Shown: positions 50,989 through 58,498 of the stretch, piece by piece
Layout of the letters: each line of letters starts with the position of its first letter
How positions within the stretch are numbered: the stretch's first letter is position 1
Assembly (NCBI GenBank): GCA_003243275.1
Contig: QFQR01000002.1
Span: 372,001 to 436,000 of the forward strand
Length of the DNA: 64,000 bases
Source: Leifsonia xyli
GTDB taxonomy: Bacteria > Actinomycetota > Actinomycetes > Actinomycetales > Microbacteriaceae
Direction: 5' to 3'
Program-made: the position numbers and the translations under genes
Notes under the pieces: model-generated
Databases searched by the model: none
The model's input: only the letters and a program-made list of their open reading frames with translations
What the model was told of the DNA's origin: nothing

Positions 50989-53630
50989 GGGGTGCTCCTC
51001 TCGAGCGTGTGGGTGCCTGGTCCGAGTTCGAGGCTCTCTCCGTCGACGAAGTCGGTCCAGGCCGTGGTGCCTGGCGGCACCTCGAGGTCGTAGCGCACGC
51101 GGTCGCCGTCGATCCGCCACCCGGCGCCCACCTCGCCGTAGGGCGTCGAGATGGTGGCGGAGGCGTGCGTGAGCCCTCCGCCGATCACGGGGGAGAAGCG
51201 GATGCGGCGGTAGCCGGGTGCGTCGGGCCGGATGCCCGCGATGCCCGACGCCATCCACTCCACGACCGAGCCGAAGGCGTAGTGGTTCGAGGATCCCGTG
51301 CGCTCCCCCTTCGCGTCGAAGATGCGCCAGTTCTCGTGGATGGTGGTGGCGCCCGCCTCGATCTGGGCGAGCCACGACGGCGGGGTGTTTCGCAGCAGCA
51401 ACTCGTAGGCGAGCTCCGGGTGGCCGCCATCGGCGAGCACCGGGAGCAGCATCGGGGTGGAGAGGAACCCCGTGCCGAGGTGGGTGTCGGCCGCGCGGAT
51501 CAGCTCGACGAGTCGCCCGACCGCCGCCTGGCGCTGCTCGTCCGGCAGCAGCTCGAAGGCGAGCGCGCGCACGTAGTCGTCCTGCTTGTCGGTGCCGATC
51601 CGCGCGCCTCCCCGCCGCACGAACGCCCGGCGCCAGGCGGCGCGGGTGTCGTCGGCGATGCGCGTGTAATGCGCGGCGTCGTCCTGCCGCCCGAGCCGCC
51701 CCGCGGCGTCGGCGAGCATCCGGCTCGAGGTGCTGAGGTAGGCGGTGGCGATGTTGCCGCGGTTGACCTGCATGTCGCGGACGAGGCCCAGGATGCCGTT
51801 CTCCCCGGCGCGCACCCACTCGCCCCAGATGAAGCCGTGGTCGACGATGCGGCTCGCGTCGATGCCGCGCGTGCGATAGCGCAGCAGCTTGCGCAGCCCT
51901 CCGCGCCTGGCGCGCGCGTCGAGGTAGTCGACCCAGGCGCGCATGCTGTCGTACTGCTCGGCGAACACGCGCTCGTCGCCGTAGCTCTCGAGGAGGGCCG
52001 CGGGGATGAACACGGAGGCGTCCCCCCATCCGACCGACTGCGCGAACTGCCGCTGCTGCTTGGTCGGCCCGCCCGAGAAGCTCGAGTACTCGCTCGGCAC
52101 GACGGTGGGCAGTGAGCCGTCTGGCAGCTGCTCGAGGGCGAGGGTTGCGAGGTAGCGGCGGAAGAACGCCTGCGTGTCGCTCAGGATGGTCGAGGCGGGG
52201 GCGAACACCTGCGCGTCGCCCGTGAACCCGGCGCGCTCGCGGGTCGGGCAGTCGGTCGCGGTGTCGAGGAAGTTGCCGCGGAGGCTTGCGAAGGAGGCCT
52301 CCCAGAGCCGGTCGAGGCGGCTGTCGGAGCTGCGGAAGACTCCCGTCGCGGGGGTGTCGGAGGAGAGCACGATCGCCTCGACGTCGTCGGGGCTGAGCTC
52401 GCGGTCGAGGCCGCTGACGAGCACGTAGCGGAAGCCGTGGAAGGTGAATGCGGGCTGCACCGTCCGCGGGCTGCCGTCGAGCACGATCTCGTCGCGCTGG
52501 AAGCGCTGTTCGCGGTCTTTCGCCGCAGCCCCCGTGCGGTCGAGGTGCTCCCACGCGAGGCTGCCGTCTGCGCGGAGGTCTTCGCTGTGCTGCAGCGTCA
52601 CCCGGGTGCCGGCCGGTCCGTCGAGGCGGAGGCGGAGCACGCCCGCGATGTTGCGGCCGACGTCGATGAGCTGGGTGCCGGGTTCGACGCCGGCGCGCAC
52701 CGTGACCGGGAGCCGTTCCTGCTCGCCGAACGGCGGGATGCGTTCCGCGACGAGGCGGCGCGCGCCCGCGTCGATCAGCTCGACCGGGGTGAACGCGGCG
52801 GGGGCTGCGGCATCCGCGAACGGGTCGGGGATGCGCAGGTCGATCGTGGTGCCGAACTTCGGGTCGGCGGAGGTGAGGGGTCCGTTGCCGCCCAGCCAGT
52901 CGCCGTCGGTGCCGAGCGTCTCGATCCGTCCGTCCGCGTACTCGAGGCGGAGCTGGGCGATCGCGCCGAGCCGGTCGCCGTAGGTGCTGCGGTGGCTGTC
53001 GATGCCGAGCGCGCCCCGGAAGCGTCCATCGGCGACGACGATGCCGAGCGTCGTGGTGCCGGCGGCGAGGAGCCCGTCGAGGTCGTAGCTGCGGTACTCC
53101 ACCTCGCGGTCGTAGGCGGTGAAGCGCGGCACGAGCGCCGAGCCGGTGAGGTCGTGGCCGCCGACGACGAGGCGGTGCCAGCCGAGCGCGCTCACGTAGG
53201 CGCGGGCGCGCACGGGGGCCTCGACGAGCCGCAGCTCGTGCCGCAGGTAGATCGGGCGGTGCTCGGCGTCGGCGGGGTGACCGATCCAGCGCGCGCTCCA
53301 GTCGGCGGGGTCGAGCAGTGCGGTCTCGAAGGGGGCGTCGGCACTCCACGCGCCGAGGCGCCCCTCGCCGTCCCCCAGCCGCACGCGCCAGAGGTAGCGG
53401 GTGGAGCCGGTCAGGGCGGTGCCGGCGTAGCGGATGCCGAAGCTGCGCTCGCCGCCGGTCTGCTGCCAGACGACGGTGCTGCCTGCGTCGCGCACCTCGA
53501 GTTCGTAGCCGCTCTGGGCGGGGGCGCCGTGGATCCGCCACCCGAACTCGGGATGCGGCTCGTCGATCCCGAGGGGTGCCGCGCGCAGTTCGGTGGTGAG
53601 CCGCGTGGCGAGGATCGTCGAGGGGGACAT
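50985..53630 (-). CDS. GH78 family alpha-L-rhamnosidase
   Basis: The 881-residue protein has the full GH78 layout: two N-terminal beta domains (ELRAAPLGIDEPHPEFGWR; SALGWHRLVVGGHDL), and the catalytic (alpha/alpha)6 domain with DCPTRERAGFTGDAQVF. The general acid Glu is in TTIHENWRIFD or the neighbouring GEW segment, and a C-terminal beta domain begins after RIRFSPVIGGG. It removes terminal alpha-L-rhamnose. No signal peptide is seen. It is preceded by a LacI operator (53649-53664) and coupled to the GH3 gene. Confidence 0.94.
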   Translation of the reverse strand: MSPSTILATRLTTELRAAPLGIDEPHPEFGWRIHGAPAQSGYELEVRDAGSTVVWQQTGGERSFGIRYAGTALTGSTRYLWRVRLGDGEGRLGAWSADAPFETALLDPADWSARWIGHPADAEHRPIYLRHELRLVEAPVRARAYVSALGWHRLVVGGHDLTGSALVPRFTAYDREVEYRSYDLDGLLAAGTTTLGIVVADGRFRGALGIDSHRSTYGDRLGAIAQLRLEYADGRIETLGTDGDWLGGNGPLTSADPKFGTTIDLRIPDPFADAAAPAAFTPVELIDAGARRLVAERIPPFGEQERLPVTVRAGVEPGTQLIDVGRNIAGVLRLRLDGPAGTRVTLQHSEDLRADGSLAWEHLDRTGAAAKDREQRFQRDEIVLDGSPRTVQPAFTFHGFRYVLVSGLDRELSPDDVEAIVLSSDTPATGVFRSSDSRLDRLWEASFASLRGNFLDTATDCPTRERAGFTGDAQVFAPASTILSDTQAFFRRYLATLALEQLPDGSLPTVVPSEYSSFSGGPTKQQRQFAQSVGWGDASVFIPAALLESYGDERVFAEQYDSMRAWVDYLDARARRGGLRKLLRYRTRGIDASRIVDHGFIWGEWVRAGENGILGLVRDMQVNRGNIATAYLSTSSRMLADAAGRLGRQDDAAHYTRIADDTRAAWRRAFVRRGGARIGTDKQDDYVRALAFELLPDEQRQAAVGRLVELIRAADTHLGTGFLSTPMLLPVLADGGHPELAYELLLRNTPPSWLAQIEAGATTIHENWRIFDAKGERTGSSNHYAFGSVVEWMASGIAGIRPDAPGYRRIRFSPVIGGGLTHASATISTPYGEVGAGWRIDGDRVRYDLEVPPGTTAWTDFVDGESLELGPGTHTLERSTP

Positions 53631-53648
53631 GGGACTCCGTCGTCTGAC

Positions 53649-53664
53649 GCTAGCGCGCGCTAGC
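53649..53664. promoter_or_regulatory. LacI operator before GH78-GH3 operon
   Basis: GCTAGCGCGCGCTAGC is a perfect 16-bp palindrome with a central CG, 18 bases before the GH78 start. The core TAGCGCGCGCTA recurs at 54719-54730 before the transporter gene. Confidence 0.88.
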
Positions 53665-53674
53665 AATTCCCAGG

Positions 53675-54664
53675 CTACCCGACTCGACCCGTCGTGTCGC
53701 GCTCGATGATCTCGATGTGCCGGATCGGTTCGCCGTCGGGCGGATCGGTGCCCTCGACGAGGCTCAGCGCGAGGTCGGCGAGATAGCGCCCGAGCCCCAC
53801 CGTGTCGAGCCGCACCGTCGACAGCCGCGGCTGCATGAGCGAGGCGAGCGGGGTATCGTCGTGGCCGATGACGGTGAGTTCCGCGGGGATGCGGATGCCG
53901 AGCCGCAGGGCCGTGCCCACCACCGCGGTCGCCACCTGGTCGTTGTAGGCGGCGACCGCGGTGACCCCGGCGCTGCGCCATCCGCCGACCGTCTCGGCGA
54001 GCTGCTCCTCGTCGTCACCCAGGTCGATCGAGGAGACCAGCTCGATGCCGAGCTCGCGCGCGGCCTCGGCGGCGTGGAAGCGGCGCGACTGCACGAGGTC
54101 GGCGATGCGCGGATCGGTCGAGCCGGCGAAGGCGACACGGCGATGCCCGAGACCGGCGAGATGGCGCAATTGCAGACCGGGGCCTTGCTCGGGGTACTCC
54201 TCGATCGTCACCGTCTCCGGGTCGGGCACGACGTGGGGCACCCCGGCGCCGTGGATCTCGGCGAGCCGTTCGGGCGAGAGCGGCAGGATCGAGATGACGA
54301 CGTCGGGCTGCAGGGTCTCCCAGAGGGGGCGCGCGTGGCCGGTCGGATGCGGTGTGTAGGTGATGAGCGCGTAGCCGGCCTCGTCGAGGGCGAGGGATGC
54401 CTCCTCGATGTTGCGGCGCAGAGTGAAGTCCAGCGGCCAGTCGGGCAGCACGAGCAGGATGATGCGGCTGCGACCGCTCGCCAGGGCACGGGCCGCGGGG
54501 TTGGCGCGGTAGCCGAGACGCCGGGCCTCGGCGAGCACGCGCTCGCGGGTGGCGGCCGAGATGGTCTGGCCCGGGGTGTCGTTGAGCACGAAGCCGACGG
54601 TGGCGCGGGAGAGGCCGAGGGAGCGCGCGACATCGGCGGCGGTGACTCTGCGCGGGGGTGTCAC
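53675..54664 (-). CDS. LacI family regulator of the rhamnoside locus
   Basis: The 329-residue protein has the helix-turn-helix VTAADVARSLGLSRATVGFVLNDTPGQTISAATRERVL and hinge helix (RANPAARALASGRS). An effector domain follows with AYNDQVATAVVGTAL and ELTVIGHDDTPLASLMQPRLSTV. The GTG start at 54664 has GAGAGGAA upstream, the same arrangement as the other LacI gene in the window. It lies between the two operators it most likely binds, dividing the GH78-GH3 and transporter-GH3 transcripts. It is probably also self-regulated. Confidence 0.93.
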   Translation of the reverse strand: MTPPRRVTAADVARSLGLSRATVGFVLNDTPGQTISAATRERVLAEARRLGYRANPAARALASGRSRIILLVLPDWPLDFTLRRNIEEASLALDEAGYALITYTPHPTGHARPLWETLQPDVVISILPLSPERLAEIHGAGVPHVVPDPETVTIEEYPEQGPGLQLRHLAGLGHRRVAFAGSTDPRIADLVQSRRFHAAEAARELGIELVSSIDLGDDEEQLAETVGGWRSAGVTAVAAYNDQVATAVVGTALRLGIRIPAELTVIGHDDTPLASLMQPRLSTVRLDTVGLGRYLADLALSLVEGTDPPDGEPIRHIEIIERDTTGRVG

Positions 54665-54718
54665 GGGATTCCTCTCGGCGGCCTGTTGCAAGCGGGCACG
54701 TCATAATCTACGCTGTGG

Positions 54719-54730
54719 TAGCGCGCGCTA
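54719..54730. promoter_or_regulatory. LacI operator between lacI-like gene and transporter
   Basis: TAGCGCGCGCTA (flanked G...GT) matches the core of the palindrome at 53649-53664. It lies in the divergent region so can control both the regulator and the transporter-GH3 transcript. TAATCT and TACGCT just before it could be -10 boxes. Confidence 0.88.
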
Positions 54731-54763
54731 GTGCCGCATTCTCATCCCGACAACGGAGTCATC

Positions 54764-56038
54764 ATGGCCATTGATCACGAACCTGCCGCCGCAGCGGCCA
54801 CCTCGGGCTTCACCGCACCCGAGAAGAAGGTCAGCCCCCTCTTCATCACCCTCTACGCCGTGCTCAACTTCGGGCTCCTGCTCGTCGTGATGATGCCGGC
54901 GCTCTTCAGCCTCCCCTACAAGATCGGTCAGCTCGACCCCGACAACAAGGTGGCCCTGCTCGGCCTCGTCGCCACCGTCGGAGCGCTCGTCGGCATCGTC
55001 GCCGGCCCGATCGCGGGAGTCTTCAGCGACCGCACGCGCACCCGCATCGGCCGCCGCCGTCCGTGGCTCATCGCGGGAGTCATCGTGCTCGCGATCGCCT
55101 CCACGATCGTCGCGATCGCGCCGTCGGTGCCCGTGCTGCTCCTCGGATGGGGACTCATCTCCGTCGGCATCGCCTGCGCCTCCGCCGCCATCACGCCCGT
55201 CGTCGCCGAGCGGGTTCCCGAGGCGCAGCGCGGCACCGTCGGTGCGATCGTCGGCGTCACCACCCAGCTCGCCGGCGTGCTCGGCTACGTGATCGGCGGC
55301 TCGCTGACCAGCTCGATGCTCGCGCTCTTCCTCGTGCCGGTGGCGGTGCTCGCGGTCACCGCGATCATCTACATGATCGTGATCCGCGAAGAGATGGTGG
55401 CGCTGCCGAGCGCCACCCTCGCCCAGACCTTCCGCACCCTCGTCTTCAACCCGCGCCGCTACCCGGACTTCGCGCTCGTCTGGCTCGGCAAGCTGCTGAT
55501 GCAGACGGCACTCGCCTTCTTGACGACCTACCAGCTCTACTTCGTCATCGACCGGCTCGGCTTCACGGCGGAGGAGGCCGGTGCCAAGCTCGCGACGGTC
55601 GGCGGCATCGGCATCCTCGTCACCATGACCTTCGCCGTGGTGTCGGGCATCCTCTCCGACAAGCTCAAGCGGCGCAAGATCTTCATCCTCGTCTCCGCGG
55701 TCCTCGCCGCCACCGGGCTCTCGCTCCTCTCCATCACCGACGGCTTCGGGCTTTTCGTCGCGTCCGTCATGTGCATCCTCGGCTCCGCGGGCATCTTCGG
55801 CTCCGTCGACGTCGCCATGGCGAGCGACCTCGTGCCCGACCGCGACCAGGCCGGCCGCTGGATGTCGATCTACAACCTCGCGGCGACCCTCTCGACCGCG
55901 ATCGGCCCGCTGGCCGGCGCGAGCCTGTTGCTCATGAGCTCGCCCGCCGGGCAGAACTACACCGCGCTCTTCCTCGCGGGAGCGGTCGCGGCACTCGGGG
56001 TCGGAGCGGCCTCGCTCTTCATCAAGGGAGTCCGGTGA
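54764..56038 (+). CDS. GPH/SLC45-like MFS glycoside transporter
   Basis: The 424-residue protein has twelve predicted helices and the GPH/SLC45-type loop SDRTRTRIGRRRPWLIAG after helix 2, then LSDKLKRRKIFI in the second half and a late SDLVPDRDQAGRWMSIYNLA loop. Such proteins bring in sucrose, melibiose and other di- or oligosaccharides with H+ or Na+. With only cytoplasmic glycosidases around, it is the probable entry for rhamnose-bearing glycosides. CGGAG lies before the ATG at 54764. Coupled to the next gene (GTGA). Confidence 0.9.
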   Translation: MAIDHEPAAAAATSGFTAPEKKVSPLFITLYAVLNFGLLLVVMMPALFSLPYKIGQLDPDNKVALLGLVATVGALVGIVAGPIAGVFSDRTRTRIGRRRPWLIAGVIVLAIASTIVAIAPSVPVLLLGWGLISVGIACASAAITPVVAERVPEAQRGTVGAIVGVTTQLAGVLGYVIGGSLTSSMLALFLVPVAVLAVTAIIYMIVIREEMVALPSATLAQTFRTLVFNPRRYPDFALVWLGKLLMQTALAFLTTYQLYFVIDRLGFTAEEAGAKLATVGGIGILVTMTFAVVSGILSDKLKRRKIFILVSAVLAATGLSLLSITDGFGLFVASVMCILGSAGIFGSVDVAMASDLVPDRDQAGRWMSIYNLAATLSTAIGPLAGASLLLMSSPAGQNYTALFLAGAVAALGVGAASLFIKGVR

Positions 56039-58458
56039 CCGCACAGGCCACGACCACCGAGCAACTGCTCGCCCAGCTCACCCTCGAGGAGAAGGCCCTC
56101 CTGCTGGAGGGGGTCGACTCCTGGCGCACCAACGCGATCCCGCGGCTCGGCATCCGCTCGATCTACCTCACCGACGGGCCGCACGGCGTGCGCAAGGTGC
56201 GCAGCGTCGGCGGGGGGTTCGACCTCGCCGACAACGCGCAGTCGACCGCGTTCCCGCCGTCGGCGACGGTCGCGAACACCTGGAACCCGCAGCTCGCCGA
56301 GCGGATGGGCGCCGCGATCGGTCGTGAGGCCCGCGCCCTCGATGTGGATGTGCTGCTCGCACCCGGCGTCAACATCAAGCGCAGCCCGCTGTGCGGACGC
56401 AACTTCGAGTACTACTCCGAAGACCCGCTCGTCTCGGGGATCTTCGGCAGCGCCTTCGTGCAGGGGGTGCAGTCGGAGGGCGTCGGCACCTCGCTCAAGC
56501 ACTTCGCCGCCAACTCCAACGAGAACTACCGCTTCGTCGGCGACAGCGTCGTCGACGAGCGGGCGCTGCGCGAGATCTACCTGCGGGCCTTCGAACGCAT
56601 CGTCACCGAGGCCGCCCCGCACACCGTCATGTGCTCCTACAACCAGCTGAACGGCACCTTCGCCTCCGAGAACCACGCGCTGCTCACCGGCATCCTGCGC
56701 GAGGAATGGGGCTTCGACGGCGCCGTCATCACCGACTGGGGTGCCACCCGCAACCGGGTCGCCGGGGTCGCGGCAGGCTGCGACCTCGACATGCCGGGGC
56801 AGGTCGCCCACAACCGGGCGAGCATCATCGCGGCCGTGCGCTCCGGAGAGCTGGATGCCGCGGCGCTCGACACCTCCGTCGCGCGGGTGCTGGAGCTCGT
56901 CGCCCGCTACCCCGAGGCACCGGATGCGTCCGGGTACGACGCCGCCGCGCACGCCGCGCTCGCGCGGGAGATCGCCACCGAGGGAGCCGTGCTGCTCGCC
57001 AACGACGGCACCCTGCCGCTCGGGGCGGCATCCGGGCGGCTGCTCGTGGTGGGGGAGTTCTTCGAGCGGATGCGGTTCCAGGGGGCCGGCTCCTCGCTCA
57101 TCAACCCGCCCGAGGTGCTCACACCGCGCGACGCCTTCGATGCCCGCGGGCTCGAGTACCGCTACGTCACCGGCTTCCGCGCGATGAACCCCGCGCGCGA
57201 CGCGACGCTCGAGGCGGAGGCGCTCGCCGCATCCGCCGGTGCCGAGACCGTGCTGTTCTTCGGCGGCCTCACCGACCTCGACGAGAGCGAAGGCTTCGAC
57301 CGCACCCACCTGCGGCTCGGCGAGAACCAGACGGCCCTGCTCGAGGCGCTGCTCGACGCCGGGCGCCGGGTGGTGCTCGTGCTCTTCGCGGGCGCGCCCG
57401 TCGAGCTGCCGTTCGCCGACCGGCTCGCCGCCGTGCTCGACATGTACCTGCCGGGCATGCACGGAGGCGAAGCCTGCGCTGCCCTGCTGTTCGGCGAGGC
57501 GAACCCCTCGGGCAAGCTCACCGAGAGCTGGACGCGTGACGAGTCGCAGACGAGCGCCTACGCCGACTACGACCGCGGCATCATCGCGCGCTACGCCGAG
57601 TCGATCTACGTCGGCTACCGCTACTACGACAAGGCCGGCACCGAGCTCGCCTACCCCTTCGGGCACGGGCTCAGCTACACGAGCTTCGACTACCGTGACG
57701 CGCGCCTCGTGCGAGACGGCGACCGGGTCGTGGTGACCGTGCAGGTGGCCAACACGGGCTCCCGCGACGGGGCCGAGGTCGTGCAGCTCTACGTGCGCAA
57801 CAACGCCGGACCGGTCTTCAAGGCGGAGAAGGAGCTGCGTGCCTTCACCAAGGTGCGGGTTCCGGCCGGGGCCGCGGTCGAGGCGCGACTCGAGTTCGCG
57901 CTCGACGATCTCTCCTACTGGGACGTCGCGCAGCACGGCTGGGTGCTCGAGAACGGCGAGTACGAGGTGCTGCTCGCGGCATCCGGGGCCGACATCCGGG
58001 CGCGGCTGCCCCTGCGGGTCGACGGCCACGCCGAGCCGCGCTCTCCGTATCCGCTCGCCGTCGACCGCGCCTACGCGATGCCGCCTGTGGGCATCCCCGA
58101 TGCCTTCCCGGCCCTCATCGGACGCCCGGTTCCCGCCGAACCCGCGGCACGTCGGCTGGCGCTCGAGACCCGACTCGGCGACTCCCGCCACACCTTCCTC
58201 GGTGGCATCATGTTCCGCGCGGTCGTCGGGCACGTCGAGAAGCAGTACCGTGCCGCGCTCGCCGAACCCGACTCGCTCGAACGCGACACGCGCGTCAAGA
58301 ACACCCACTTCGTGTGGCGGATGATGCCCTTCAACACCCCGCGCTCGATGGCGATGTCGTCGGGCGGGCAGTTCCGCTACGAGGTGGCCGAGGGGCTCGC
58401 GCTGCTCGCGGCCGGGCACCCGATCAAGGCGCTCGCGGCGTTCCGCCGGAAGTACTGA
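56035..58458 (+). CDS. GH3 glycoside hydrolase, long form with FnIII-like domain
   Basis: The 807-residue GH3 enzyme begins TTEQLLAQLTLEEKALLLEGVDSWRT. It has LTDGPHGVRK, the conserved Arg/Lys-His pair in SLKHFAANSNE, the nucleophile Asp in WGFDGAVITDWGAT and a late YPFGHGLSYTSF. An FnIII-like domain (VTVQVANTGSRDGAEVVQLYV) and an extra C-terminal extension of about 130 residues follow. Such enzymes are usually beta-glucosidases. No signal peptide, so it is cytoplasmic. GTG start overlaps the transporter stop. Confidence 0.93.
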   Translation: MTAQATTTEQLLAQLTLEEKALLLEGVDSWRTNAIPRLGIRSIYLTDGPHGVRKVRSVGGGFDLADNAQSTAFPPSATVANTWNPQLAERMGAAIGREARALDVDVLLAPGVNIKRSPLCGRNFEYYSEDPLVSGIFGSAFVQGVQSEGVGTSLKHFAANSNENYRFVGDSVVDERALREIYLRAFERIVTEAAPHTVMCSYNQLNGTFASENHALLTGILREEWGFDGAVITDWGATRNRVAGVAAGCDLDMPGQVAHNRASIIAAVRSGELDAAALDTSVARVLELVARYPEAPDASGYDAAAHAALAREIATEGAVLLANDGTLPLGAASGRLLVVGEFFERMRFQGAGSSLINPPEVLTPRDAFDARGLEYRYVTGFRAMNPARDATLEAEALAASAGAETVLFFGGLTDLDESEGFDRTHLRLGENQTALLEALLDAGRRVVLVLFAGAPVELPFADRLAAVLDMYLPGMHGGEACAALLFGEANPSGKLTESWTRDESQTSAYADYDRGIIARYAESIYVGYRYYDKAGTELAYPFGHGLSYTSFDYRDARLVRDGDRVVVTVQVANTGSRDGAEVVQLYVRNNAGPVFKAEKELRAFTKVRVPAGAAVEARLEFALDDLSYWDVAQHGWVLENGEYEVLLAASGADIRARLPLRVDGHAEPRSPYPLAVDRAYAMPPVGIPDAFPALIGRPVPAEPAARRLALETRLGDSRHTFLGGIMFRAVVGHVEKQYRAALAEPDSLERDTRVKNTHFVWRMMPFNTPRSMAMSSGGQFRYEVAEGLALLAAGHPIKALAAFRRKY

Positions 58459-58460
58459 GC

Positions 58461-58495
58461 GGGGCGGCGGTCGCGCGGATGGGCGCGGCCGCCCC
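58461..58495. terminator. GC-rich hairpin between convergent operons
   Basis: GGGGCGGC (58461-58468) pairs with GCCGCCCC (58488-58495); with one bulge the pairing extends by GAGC/GCTC. It fills the 40-base gap between the GH3 end and the convergent GH78 end, so it probably ends both transcripts. Confidence 0.75.
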
Positions 58496-58498
58496 GGC

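Noticed and set aside
49237..53541. GH3 fused to a long upstream region as one 1434-aa protein
   Set aside because: The upstream part is a shadow frame of the GH78 gene; the ATGA overlap at 50985-50988 marks the true GH3 start.
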